Below, one piece after another: positions 17,946 to 26,584 of a stretch of 64,000 nucleotides of DNA. The translations under genes and the position numbers were made by a program. The notes beneath the pieces were generated by a model. The model did not search any database, was not told the DNA's origin, and worked only from the letters and a program-made list of their open reading frames with translations. The stretch is from Chitinophaga sp. Cy-1792 (GTDB lineage Bacteria > Bacteroidota > Bacteroidia > Chitinophagales > Chitinophagaceae), in assembly GCF_011752935.1 (NCBI RefSeq), contig NZ_VWWO01000001.1, forward strand, positions 1,984,001 through 2,048,000, given 5' to 3'. Positions within the stretch are counted from its first letter, which is position 1, and every line of letters begins with the position of its first letter.

Positions 17946-19793
17946 ATGGATAGAAATTCGGTTATCGGCTTTTTGTTATTAGGCGTGCTGCTGGTGGTGT
18001 ATATATTTTACAACCAGAACCAGCAGAAAACAATCGCACATGAAAAGGCCGTGCAAGATTCCATCGCTGCACTGAATAAGCCAAAAGTGGTTCCTGTTGA
18101 TACAGTGACCAACCTGGCTGGTGCTCAACTCGATTCAGCCCATCAGGCACAGCTTTCAGGAGAATATGGCGTATTCGCAGCAGCAGCTGTTGGTACCGAA
18201 CAAACTACCATCCTGGAAAACGATGTTGTAAAAATTACCTTCTCTAATAAAGGTGGACAGCCTATCGCTGTTCAGCTGAAGAAATTCAAAACCCACGACG
18301 GTGCACCTTTAATGCTGGCCAGCGGCTCTTTCAACCGCCTGTCCGTTGAAGTACCTGCCAGTCCGACCAAAGTACTGCAAAGTGCTGACCTTTTCTTCAA
18401 CGCACCGCAAACCCAGCAACTGGCTGGCGATCAGCAGTCTATTTCCTACAGACTCCCTAGCGCCAACGGCGGTTTCCTGGAATTCGTGTACATCCTGAAA
18501 CCTGGTAGCTACATGGTGGATTATAACGTCCACGCTGTCGGCTTCCAGAATATCCTCCCTGGCAACCAGAACTACCTGAACCTCCAATGGAACAGCGAAA
18601 ATGACAAACAGGAACTGGATATGCAGAACGAGCGCCTCAATAACCAGGTGCACTACATGACCAAAAACGAGAAACATGACTACTTCACGCTCCAACGTAC
18701 GCCACATGAAAAACTGGATAAAGAGCTGAAATGGATCTCTGTAAAACAACAGTTCTTCAACACTACACTGGTGGCTAAAAACACTGACTTCCTCAGTGCC
18801 GACTTTACCACTAAAGTGCCTGAAAGCGCTAACATCGTTGGTCAGACGTACGCAACACTGCAAATTCCTTACAACCGTGCCGCTGATTTCTCTTTCCCGA
18901 TTGAAATCTACTACGGTCCTAACCACTATAAAACACTGAAATCCTTCGACCTGGGCCTGGAAAAAATCATTCCACTCGGTTCCGGTATGTTTGCTTTCGT
19001 GAAATATGTGAACAAATGGCTGATCATCCCTGTGTTTAACTTCCTCAGCGGATTTATCGGTAACTATGGCCTGATCATCATCCTGCTCACCATCTTCATC
19101 CGTCTGATCATTGCTCCTTTCACTTACCAGAGCTATGTTTCCCAGGCTAAAATGAAAGTGCTGAAACCGGAAATCGACGAACTGAAAGCGAAATATGGTG
19201 ATGACCAGCAGACTTTCGGTGTTGAACAGATGAAGCTCTTCAAAAGTGCAGGTGTAAACCCACTCGGTGGTTGCTTACCAATGTTACTGCAATTGCCTAT
19301 CCTGGTAGCGATGTACTCTTTCTTCCCGTCCAGCATTGAGCTGCGTCAGGAAAGCTTCCTGTGGGCAACCGACCTGTCTACCTACGATTCTATCGCTAAA
19401 TTACCATGGAACATTCCATTCTATGGCGATCACGTGAGTCTGTTCACCCTGTTGATGACTGCTACCAGCTTCATGCTCGCGTTCTACAACCGCGGTATGG
19501 CTGATCAGAGTAACCCTGCCATGAAGTACATGCCGTACGTTATGCCAATCATGTTCCTCGGTATCTTCAACAGAACAGCAGCAGCATTGACATTCTACTA
19601 CTTCCTGTCTAACCTGGTTTCTATCATCCTCCAGTTCGTGATCCAGAAATTCGTAATCAACCACGATAAGATCCACGCACAAATCCAGGAGAATAAAAAG
19701 AAACCTTCTGCCAGCAAAAAATCCAAATGGCAGGAGAAGCTGGAAGAAATGCAGAAAATTCAGCAGCAGCAACAGCAGCAGCGTAGAAAATAA
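17946..19793 (+). CDS. yidC: Membrane protein insertase YidC
   Basis: 615 residues. One N-terminal membrane anchor (about 5-22) is followed by a large periplasmic beta domain (about 60-340) and then the conserved insertase core: YGLIIILLTIFIRLIIAPFTYQSY, the cytoplasmic hairpin with SQAKMKVLKPEIDELKAKY, GVNPLGGCLPMLLQLPILVAMY, and two more helices. The tail is lysine-rich and ends in a glutamine run. It inserts inner-membrane proteins alone or with Sec. The start codon used is the ATG at 17946, nine bases inside a TTG-initiated frame. It follows pyrG on the same strand but has its own promoter. Confidence 0.96.
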   Translation: MDRNSVIGFLLLGVLLVVYIFYNQNQQKTIAHEKAVQDSIAALNKPKVVPVDTVTNLAGAQLDSAHQAQLSGEYGVFAAAAVGTEQTTILENDVVKITFSNKGGQPIAVQLKKFKTHDGAPLMLASGSFNRLSVEVPASPTKVLQSADLFFNAPQTQQLAGDQQSISYRLPSANGGFLEFVYILKPGSYMVDYNVHAVGFQNILPGNQNYLNLQWNSENDKQELDMQNERLNNQVHYMTKNEKHDYFTLQRTPHEKLDKELKWISVKQQFFNTTLVAKNTDFLSADFTTKVPESANIVGQTYATLQIPYNRAADFSFPIEIYYGPNHYKTLKSFDLGLEKIIPLGSGMFAFVKYVNKWLIIPVFNFLSGFIGNYGLIIILLTIFIRLIIAPFTYQSYVSQAKMKVLKPEIDELKAKYGDDQQTFGVEQMKLFKSAGVNPLGGCLPMLLQLPILVAMYSFFPSSIELRQESFLWATDLSTYDSIAKLPWNIPFYGDHVSLFTLLMTATSFMLAFYNRGMADQSNPAMKYMPYVMPIMFLGIFNRTAAALTFYYFLSNLVSIILQFVIQKFVINHDKIHAQIQENKKKPSASKKSKWQEKLEEMQKIQQQQQQQRRK

Positions 19794-19825
19794 TATAATC
19801 TGAACATTTCAGTCATATTTTTTAA

Positions 19826-19855
19826 CAGAAGGCTTCCTTAACAGGGAGCCTTCTG
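19826..19855 (+). terminator. yidC terminator
   Basis: 12-bp stem (19826-19837 with 19844-19855, one G-U pair), 6-base loop, T-rich sequence after it. Confidence 0.75.
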
Positions 19856-19897
19856 CGTTTATTGATATACTTGCAGAATAATCAGGATAATAACATA

Positions 19898-20827
19898 ATG
19901 AAGAGAATTATTTTAACCGGCTTATGTGCAACAGGATTGTTATGTAGTGTACATGCACAGGATACCATACCATCTGCAAAAAGAATTCAGCATATTGTAA
20001 ACTATCTCGCCAGCGATAAACTGAAAGGCCGTGGTACGGCAGAAAAAGGCAGTATTACCGCCAGTAAATATGTAGCAAAGCAATTTCGTAAACTGGGACT
20101 GAAACCTGTCAATAACGGCAGCTATTACCAGGATTTCACCTTCGATAGAAATGCCCATAAAAATATTCCCAGCAGAAATGTATTAGGCTTCCTGGATAAC
20201 GGTGCCGCACGTACGATTATCATCGGTGCACACTACGATCATCTTGGAACAGCCGGATTATTTGATGGCAAATACCCGATAGGACAGATTCATAATGGTG
20301 CAGACGACAACGCATCCGGCGTTGCAGGCCTCCTGGAACTGGCCAATTATTACGTAAATAACAAAGACAAAGAACCGTTTAATTTCCTGTTTATCGCCTT
20401 CGGCGGAGAAGAACTGGGATTACAGGGATCTAAATATTATACTGCCAATCCGCTGCAGCCTTTGGCAAACGTACATTTCATGCTGAACATGGATATGATC
20501 GGGCGTTATAACCCGGAACGAGGTATCGGTATCGGTGGCTTTGGCAGTGCGGTAGAATGGCCGGCAGTATTTAAAGATGTTACACAGCCGGGTATTAAAT
20601 ACTTTACAGATGCAGCAGGGAAGGGGGCTTCAGACCATCACAACTTCTACATGCACCAGGTGCCGGTTATGTTTTTCCATACCGGCGGTCACGACGATTA
20701 TCACAAGCCAACCGATGATGCTGATAAGTTACAGAGTGATGCAGAAGCGAAGATTATTCAACTGCAGATACAGCTGATAGGTAAAGCGATGGCTTATCCG
20801 GAGCTGCATTACCAGGAAGTAAAATAG
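19898..20827 (+). CDS. Secreted M28-family zinc aminopeptidase
   Basis: 309 residues with a signal peptide (MKRIILTGLCATGLLCSVHAQ). Zinc ligands and catalytic residues follow the M28 order: H and D in GAHYDHLG, D in GADDNASG, the Glu pair in FGGEELGLQGS, D in MNMDMIGR, and H in FFHTGGHDDYH. It removes amino acids from the N-termini of peptides and is expected in the periplasm or outside the cell. The start at 19898 is preferred over an upstream TTG because it begins a clean signal peptide. Monocistronic. Confidence 0.9.
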   Translation: MKRIILTGLCATGLLCSVHAQDTIPSAKRIQHIVNYLASDKLKGRGTAEKGSITASKYVAKQFRKLGLKPVNNGSYYQDFTFDRNAHKNIPSRNVLGFLDNGAARTIIIGAHYDHLGTAGLFDGKYPIGQIHNGADDNASGVAGLLELANYYVNNKDKEPFNFLFIAFGGEELGLQGSKYYTANPLQPLANVHFMLNMDMIGRYNPERGIGIGGFGSAVEWPAVFKDVTQPGIKYFTDAAGKGASDHHNFYMHQVPVMFFHTGGHDDYHKPTDDADKLQSDAEAKIIQLQIQLIGKAMAYPELHYQEVK

Positions 20828-20837
20828 TTATAATAAA

Positions 20838-20872
20838 GTGCCACTGCGCGCAATCCGGTGGCACACTTTTTT
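20838..20872 (+). terminator. Terminator after the M28 peptidase gene
   Basis: GTGCCAC/GTGGCAC (20838-20844 with 20858-20864), then ACTTTTTT. Confidence 0.7.
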
Positions 20873-20902
20873 AGAAATAACAGGAGGACATCTCTCTACA
20901 AC

Positions 20903-21529
20903 CTAATCCTCATTTACCATCTCTACTTCGTAAACAGGGCTGAACAGATACATTCTTTTAGAGGCTACTTCTTCACAACGATAACGTTTACGGATTTTTT
21001 CACCCCGGCGGAATATGCGTCCGTCTTTTGTTCTGAACAGCTGATGTAACGGCAACTGCTCTACGAAATAATGATTTTCCTTTTTGCGGTCGTAGCGGTT
21101 AAGTACACGCAGGAGATCTTCATCCGCACAGGAGCTGGCGGCAGGATTGGCCATACTTTGGCGTACGGCCAGTTCTACATCGGAGGGGAGATAGTCTTTG
21201 CCAACAAAACCGGCCAGTATAGCGGAAAATTCACTTTTCCATTCTTTGCCGTGTGCGGGCACACGGTTGCCGAATTTATTGAAGGTGGTCAGGTGGGCCA
21301 GTTCATGCAGCAGGGTGATGAGAAAGGAATACTTGTTCAGCGATCCGTTGATGCTGATCCGGTGTCCTTTCCCGTGCCCGTCCGGATGACGGTAGTCGCC
21401 GAGGATACTTTTTCTTTCGCGGGTAACGGTAAGATGCACCTTATGGTAACGGATAAATTCCATTACCGGCTCAAAAGTTCCGGCAGGCAGATAGGACGCT
21501 AAAGCATTTAAAGGCGCCTCCTGTTTCAC
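20903..21529 (-). CDS. SprT-like zinc-metalloprotease-domain protein
   Basis: 208 residues. The SprT-like HExxH motif is HELAHLTTFNKFG, with a further His in RVPAHGKEWKSEF. The C-terminal third has RYRCEE and basic residues but lacks the four-Cys zinc ribbon found in E. coli SprT. The start is GTG (complement of 21527-21529), sharing a base with the TAG stop of the preceding gene (TAGTG), so translation is coupled. Function is unknown; eukaryotic relatives (Spartan) cleave DNA-protein crosslinks. It is the last gene of a leftward cluster with bactofilin and AtpZ. Confidence 0.78.
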   Translation of the reverse strand: MKQEAPLNALASYLPAGTFEPVMEFIRYHKVHLTVTRERKSILGDYRHPDGHGKGHRISINGSLNKYSFLITLLHELAHLTTFNKFGNRVPAHGKEWKSEFSAILAGFVGKDYLPSDVELAVRQSMANPAASSCADEDLLRVLNRYDRKKENHYFVEQLPLHQLFRTKDGRIFRRGEKIRKRYRCEEVASKRMYLFSPVYEVEMVNED

Positions 21530-21918
21530 TATTTAGACTGCTGTTTGAGTTTGTTGAAAAGGTTAATGGTTTCAAACACTGAATAGATCAGGTAGAAGCC
21601 TAACAAGATAAAGATGGTCGCCTTGCTGATGTTGGGTCTGTAGGTCAGTACATAAGCGGCAATACCGAGCAGGCAAAGCATGAGCTTACTGAGTGTGGAG
21701 CCATATACGGCTCTGACAAAGGCGTTGTTGTTAGCTGACTGAAGGCCTTTACGGCTCATCCTGTAGGAGAAAAGGGTAATTAGCGCCATGCCCAGGTTGC
21801 CAATAAGCAGCACGTTGAAGTGTGCATTGATTGATGCCAACCTGGATTGGAACGCTACTATTATGCCGGTCAGAATGACAAATACGGCAATTAATTTGAG
21901 AAAAAATCTGTCGCTCAT
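21529..21918 (-). CDS. Small membrane protein, AtpI-like, next to atpZ
   Basis: 129 residues with four predicted membrane helices (about 8-25, 37-55, 75-92, 98-115). The start ATG overlaps the TAA of atpZ (TAATG), so the two are coupled. In many Bacteroidota a protein of this size and topology sits between atpZ and atpB in the ATP synthase operon, and this may be that protein. No atpB follows here; the next gene is SprT-like. Similarity could not be tested, so the ATP synthase link is inference from order. Confidence 0.5.
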   Translation of the reverse strand: MSDRFFLKLIAVFVILTGIIVAFQSRLASINAHFNVLLIGNLGMALITLFSYRMSRKGLQSANNNAFVRAVYGSTLSKLMLCLLGIAAYVLTYRPNISKATIFILLGFYLIYSVFETINLFNKLKQQSK

Positions 21919-22151
21919 TACTTGCGGGTATCTTTAATAATTTGCCACAAAAGTATGGCTAAACCCAGTAAAGAAAAAATGACGAGGAATAGCGGGAACC
22001 GCCAGCCAATTTTTTGGTCCAGCTTGTATCCTGCAAACACCGCCAGTCCCAGTATGGCCATCATCTGGAACGCTAGTCCCGCATAGCGTACAATAGAACT
22101 GTAACTGTTTTTATCAGTTTTGTTCTGCTTCTTTGAGGGCTGATTTTCCAT
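21918..22151 (-). CDS. AtpZ/AtpI family protein
   Basis: 77 residues with two membrane helices separated by the conserved FAGYKLDQKIGWRFPLF hairpin, a signature of AtpZ/AtpI. In other bacteria the AtpZI pair forms a small channel accompanying the F-type ATP synthase. The start is taken at 22151 (MENQPS); an ATG at 22178 is also in frame. Either way the 5' end overlaps the bactofilin gene (by 38 bases for the chosen start), indicating one transcript. ATP synthase subunit genes are not in the window. Confidence 0.8.
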   Translation of the reverse strand: MENQPSKKQNKTDKNSYSSIVRYAGLAFQMMAILGLAVFAGYKLDQKIGWRFPLFLVIFSLLGLAILLWQIIKDTRK

Positions 22152-22542
22152 TTTTATGAGTTTCTTCCGGCTTTTCATCGTCCATGTAGCAACGACCGTT
22201 GAATTTGGCGGTTGGTTCCATTTCGAAATGAGCAGTATAAACGTCTCCTTTAACGAGTGCGTTTCCTTTCAGGAACAGCAGCTCTTCCACTCTGATAATA
22301 CCGGTAACTTTACCCAGCAGGTCAGCACTCTGGCAGATTAAATCGCCGGTGATCTCACCTTCTGGTCCTACAACGATTTTAGCTTTGGTAGATACGGTAC
22401 CGTTTACCTGTCCATCGATGCGAATATCTCCTTCGCAAACAATATCTCCCTGTATAGACGTACCGTTGCCTATAATGTTGATGGTTGAGCTAGGTAACAT
22501 GGACACTTTGTCACCTTTTGATTTTTGACTGTTATTAAACAT
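22114..22542 (-). CDS. Bactofilin-family polymer-forming cytoskeletal protein
   Basis: 142 residues. The central repeat-rich beta-helix domain (about 18-115) has the bactofilin pattern: GTSIQGDIVCEGDIRIDGQV, GPEGEITGDLICQSADLLGKV and KGNALVKGDVYT. Unstructured basic or acidic tails lie on both sides. Bactofilins polymerise without nucleotide and scaffold cell-wall enzymes. In Bacteroidota they often lie next to an M23 peptidase; here the upstream neighbour is a membrane protein that looks like the N-terminal part of such a peptidase. The 3' end overlaps atpZ. Confidence 0.88.
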   Translation of the reverse strand: MFNNSQKSKGDKVSMLPSSTINIIGNGTSIQGDIVCEGDIRIDGQVNGTVSTKAKIVVGPEGEITGDLICQSADLLGKVTGIIRVEELLFLKGNALVKGDVYTAHFEMEPTAKFNGRCYMDDEKPEETHKNGKSALKEAEQN

Positions 22543-22664
22543 AGGTTTTCAGGTTTTTCAGGTTTGTTAGTTAAAACGATGTAAGATAATTTAAATATTT
22601 CGACAATTACTGATTTATTCCAGTATTGTCTATCAACAAATTAGCTCTGTAAAATTGAAAATTA

Positions 22665-23069
22665 TCAGTAAGTGCTGTTGTCTACTTTAGGCACTTTGAT
22701 TACGGTCGTATCAACTTTGCCGGTAAATTCTCCGTTGAGTACCTGTTTGATGTTATCCAGGTATTTACCACGGGCATTTACGGCGGATTCGAGGGAGTCA
22801 GCACGCATTTTAAGGTGTATAAACTCCTTACGCTGCTTTAGATCGCCATATCCGGGAATATAATAACGCAACGGCGTAAATACTATGGTAGCAACAGTAA
22901 TGGCTACCAGTAATACAAAAAGGGTACTCAGCGCCACATAAACGCTCATTCTCGACAACTTGAATGATGTAACTTCTTCATAGGACTCATCATTCATAAT
23001 TACCAGCCGATACTTGTGACTGAGCTGTTGTAAATTTCTTTTTTTCTTTTTATTCCCCTTAATTGCCAT
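22665..23069 (-). CDS. Membrane protein resembling the N-terminus of a bactofilin-linked M23 peptidase, without peptidase domain
   Basis: 134 residues: a basic cytoplasmic head, YRLVIMNDESYEEVTSFKLSR, one membrane helix (about 44-65), then PLRYYIPGYGDLKQRKE and a short periplasmic coiled segment. This start is familiar from Bacteroidota M23 endopeptidases that sit next to bactofilin, but those continue for some 150-200 more residues with the HxxxD/HxH peptidase domain. Here the frame ends at a stop codon and no M23 motif follows before bactofilin. It may be a natural short form or a truncation. A near-consensus -7 element (TAACTTTA, minus strand, 23095-23102) lies upstream. Confidence 0.65.
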   Translation of the reverse strand: MAIKGNKKKKRNLQQLSHKYRLVIMNDESYEEVTSFKLSRMSVYVALSTLFVLLVAITVATIVFTPLRYYIPGYGDLKQRKEFIHLKMRADSLESAVNARGKYLDNIKQVLNGEFTGKVDTTVIKVPKVDNSTY

Positions 23070-23254
23070 TGCAGTTTTTTCGTTTTCAGGCGGCTAAAGT
23101 TAATCATATTTGTTTTATTTGCTCACCCGTTTATTTTTATTAAGAAGATTTGAAAATATTATCTTGTGGCGGGAATGATACTTTTGTCTGATTATCAGTA
23201 GATTATTTAAATTCCGATAATCAGATTTTACACATTTTTACAGTATCTTTAAAA

Positions 23255-23262
23255 TATTTTTG
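23255..23262 (+). promoter_or_regulatory. -7 element of the PorW/SprE-like gene
   Basis: TATTTTTG, 44 bases upstream of the ATG at 23307, in the 237-base divergent region shared with the leftward M23-like gene. Confidence 0.55.
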
Positions 23263-23306
23263 TAATCTGGAAGTTATATATATTTAGCCTATTCACCCTG
23301 GCATCC

Positions 23307-26300
23307 ATGAATCGCAAGTTATTATTACTGAAATACACTATTACATTACTGTTCGTATTGTGCATGGGATTACCAGTGGTAAGGGCGCAGAATATGCCTC
23401 GCAACCAGGCACAACGCCCGCCCCAAAGCCAATCCCAGCCAAATTCCCAGGGTAATAATACCCAGGCGAAGCCACTATTCAAACCTAAAGACCCTACACA
23501 GGTCAGAGTACAGGACAGACGTACCCCCGCTGAAATTATGCTGGAAAAGAAGAAATGGACGCTATACCGTGCATTCTGGCAAAACCTGGCTACCCGATAT
23601 AATTACGAATACCACGCAAAACTGAAACTGGATAAAACCATCCGTAAAGTAAGCCGCGACGGGAAAGACAACTATAATGTACTATTACCTTTCTATCCGT
23701 TTACCTTCAAAAACCAGAACTTCAGCAAAGGTGAACTGGATTCTGTGATTGAAAAAAGCTCTACCGGTATACAGCTCCACGACCCCCGTGGTAAATGGAT
23801 CCCGGACCTCTACGTGCTCATGGGAAGGGCCTACTTCTATGAAGGAGACCTGGACAATGCCAACAATACTTTCAAATACGTCAACATCGCCTTCGCGCCA
23901 AAGAATAAAAAAGAATATAAAACGGTCATCGGTTCTGCGGAAAATGATCATATTTCCATTGCTACCAAAGAAAATACAAAAGGAGTACTGGCGCCTTTCC
24001 GCCATAAACGTGCCCGTAACGATGCTTTCCTCTGGAGAGCCCGTACGCTGGTAGAAATGAAGGAATTCGACGAAGTACAGTCGCTCCTCAACGTACTGGC
24101 CAACGACCCCAAATTCCCGAAACGACTGGAAGGATCCGTTGCAGAAGTACGTGCCTACAGCAACTATATTCAGGGCCGCTACCCTGAAACAATCGGGCCT
24201 TTGCAGGTAGCGATCGAAAAAAGTCATGATAAAGTATCCAAAACAAGGATGTCCTTTATCCTCGGGCAACTCTATGCACAGCAACACCAGCCTGATTCTG
24301 CCATCGACCAGTTTAAAGGGGTAATTCACCGGAAGCCGGATGCCATGATGGATTTCCAGGCACGCATACAGATCGCCAGACTGAATGCTACCCGTGAAGG
24401 TGGCAACGTGGAACAGAGCATCGAAGGGCTGAAACATATGCTCAGAAAAGATAGGTTCCAGCCTTACCGCGACGCTATCCTCTTTACAATGGGTTCATTG
24501 TCTTACCCTAAAGATCCGGAAGCTGCGCTGGGATATATGAAGAAATCACTGAAAGTACCTAGCAATAACCTTATTCAACGCGCTATCACCTATAAAGGCA
24601 TTGCAGATATTTACTACACACAACGTAAATACCTCGATGCAAAAAATTATTACGACAGCACTGTCAGTGTCATGAAGCCTGATTTTGCAGATTATGAAGT
24701 GATAAAAACCCGCGCAAGCGTGTTAGGCGACGTCGCTGCCAGGGTAGCGCTGATCCAGCGGGAGGATAGCCTGCAACGTATTGCGAACATGCAGGAATCT
24801 GACCGTAATATCTTCCTGACAAAACTGGCGGTATCTATCAAAAAAGATGCTGCCGAAAAGAAAAAAGAACAGGCACTGGCAGATGCCCAGGCTGCTTCCG
24901 GCTCCAATGTGGCCTTCGGCAGCAGCAACTTCTCCGGCGGAAATGGCTATTCACCACAGGCTGATGGTAATGGCGACTGGTATTTCTATAACCAGGGCGC
25001 TAAATCTGCCGGTTACTCTGAGTTCCGCCGCAAATGGGGCAACCGTGAACTGGCCGATAACTGGCGCCGTAGTCAGAACGCCCCCGCAGCCAATATCGCG
25101 GGTAATGGCAATAATGGGGCAACCATGCTCAATGCACCTACAGAAGGCGCTCCGGCACCGGTTCCGGCAGACAGCATGACGGCAGAAGTTCTGGCAAAAG
25201 GATTACCGCTCACACCTGATGCCATGAAAAAATCCATAGAAAAATGCCAGGCTGCCTGGTTTGATCTGGGGAAATTATATCATGATAAACTGGAAGATCT
25301 GCCACTGGCAATAGAAACATACGACAGTCTTTTACTGCTCTATCCCAACCATCCGCAGAAAGCAGAAGTATTATACTCCCTGTATGTCTGGAATGGTAAG
25401 ATAAATCGTAATGACCTGGCCAATAAATACAAGAATCAGGTACTCAACGAATATGCACAAACGAATTTTGCAGACTTTATTCGTATGGGTGGGGCTAAGG
25501 ATATAGATGCCGGTAAGAAAAAACAGATCAGCCAGGCGTACGATTCTGCCTATATCGCCTTTCAGAAAGGGAACTACGATGAGGCAATCGCTATGCGTAA
25601 GATGGTGGATTCTACCTACGGTATCAATTTCCTCCAGGCTAAGTTTGATCTGCTGCAGGCCATGATCACCGTGAAAACAGATACTTCCTTTGCCACAGAT
25701 ACTACCATGCGCTCCGTCAGAGCAGTACAGTATGTGGCCAATAAATATGCCGCCGATACAGCAGTTCATTCACAGGCACAGGCCTTACTGGATGCCTTGC
25801 AGAAACGCACGGAGTTATATAATTACCTGATAGCGCTGGAAGTAAAGAAAAACACCGATGGCCAGGGGCAGGTAGATGAAAACATCTCCATTACCTATCC
25901 ATGGCAACATCCACAGCCAGCATTAACAGATAAGCTGAATACTGCCAAAACAAAAAATGACAGTATTAAAATCATTGCCGGAAATATTCAACAGGCGAAA
26001 TCCAACCTGGCTACCACTACTACTCCGCCGCAGGTGGCAGTTGCCCCGCCGGCACCTCCATCCGCAGCCGCGGCAGACCCGGTAGTTACACCACCGCCGG
26101 CACCACCAAAACCGGTAACACCTTATAAATTGGATTCCAATAATCCGTATTTTGTGGTGCTGTCGTTTGGTAGAGTATCTAAAGACCTGATGGACGAAGG
26201 TTTGAACCAGTTTACCCGTTATAATGCCTCCAAGCATGCCACAGATAAAATTGAGGTAGGTAGTTTTGTACTTACTCCGAATGATATCATGCTGATCTTC

Positions 26301-26501
26301 AGGATTTTCCCTTCAGAAGATAAAGCCCTGGCGTATTTTGACGAGATCAGGGACGCTGCAACCGCCAACATTATTCCTAAGATCAAACCAGGAGATTACT
26401 CCTTCTTTGTGATTTCCAGGGATAACTTTATCCTGCTCAACAGTACGAAGGACCTCGCCGGCTACCGGAAGTTCTTCACAGATAACTATGTCACTCAGTA
26501 G
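23307..26501 (+). CDS. PorW/SprE-like TPR protein (type IX secretion / gliding)
   Basis: 1064 residues. The signal peptide ends about VVRAQ; there is no clear lipobox. A long helical TPR array follows (about 80-480 and again 670-830), interrupted by a low-complexity Gly/Asn/Ala-rich segment (about 540-640). A Pro/Ala linker (about 900-935) leads to a C-terminal domain with YFVVLSFGRVSKDLM and FFVISRDNFILLNSTKDLAGY, a pattern typical of the C-terminus of SprE/PorW. In Flavobacterium and Porphyromonas this protein works with the T9SS outer-membrane machinery. Assignment rests on architecture and remembered motifs. PBP1A follows after 83 bases, probably co-transcribed. Confidence 0.72.
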   Translation: MNRKLLLLKYTITLLFVLCMGLPVVRAQNMPRNQAQRPPQSQSQPNSQGNNTQAKPLFKPKDPTQVRVQDRRTPAEIMLEKKKWTLYRAFWQNLATRYNYEYHAKLKLDKTIRKVSRDGKDNYNVLLPFYPFTFKNQNFSKGELDSVIEKSSTGIQLHDPRGKWIPDLYVLMGRAYFYEGDLDNANNTFKYVNIAFAPKNKKEYKTVIGSAENDHISIATKENTKGVLAPFRHKRARNDAFLWRARTLVEMKEFDEVQSLLNVLANDPKFPKRLEGSVAEVRAYSNYIQGRYPETIGPLQVAIEKSHDKVSKTRMSFILGQLYAQQHQPDSAIDQFKGVIHRKPDAMMDFQARIQIARLNATREGGNVEQSIEGLKHMLRKDRFQPYRDAILFTMGSLSYPKDPEAALGYMKKSLKVPSNNLIQRAITYKGIADIYYTQRKYLDAKNYYDSTVSVMKPDFADYEVIKTRASVLGDVAARVALIQREDSLQRIANMQESDRNIFLTKLAVSIKKDAAEKKKEQALADAQAASGSNVAFGSSNFSGGNGYSPQADGNGDWYFYNQGAKSAGYSEFRRKWGNRELADNWRRSQNAPAANIAGNGNNGATMLNAPTEGAPAPVPADSMTAEVLAKGLPLTPDAMKKSIEKCQAAWFDLGKLYHDKLEDLPLAIETYDSLLLLYPNHPQKAEVLYSLYVWNGKINRNDLANKYKNQVLNEYAQTNFADFIRMGGAKDIDAGKKKQISQAYDSAYIAFQKGNYDEAIAMRKMVDSTYGINFLQAKFDLLQAMITVKTDTSFATDTTMRSVRAVQYVANKYAADTAVHSQAQALLDALQKRTELYNYLIALEVKKNTDGQGQVDENISITYPWQHPQPALTDKLNTAKTKNDSIKIIAGNIQQAKSNLATTTTPPQVAVAPPAPPSAAAADPVVTPPPAPPKPVTPYKLDSNNPYFVVLSFGRVSKDLMDEGLNQFTRYNASKHATDKIEVGSFVLTPNDIMLIFRIFPSEDKALAYFDEIRDAATANIIPKIKPGDYSFFVISRDNFILLNSTKDLAGYRKFFTDNYVTQ

Positions 26502-26584
26502 GGAATATACAATTCCCGAAATTTCCATTAGCTTTGTCGGTCAAACTATTGGTGATAAAGCCAATTTAACAAATCAGAACGCGC

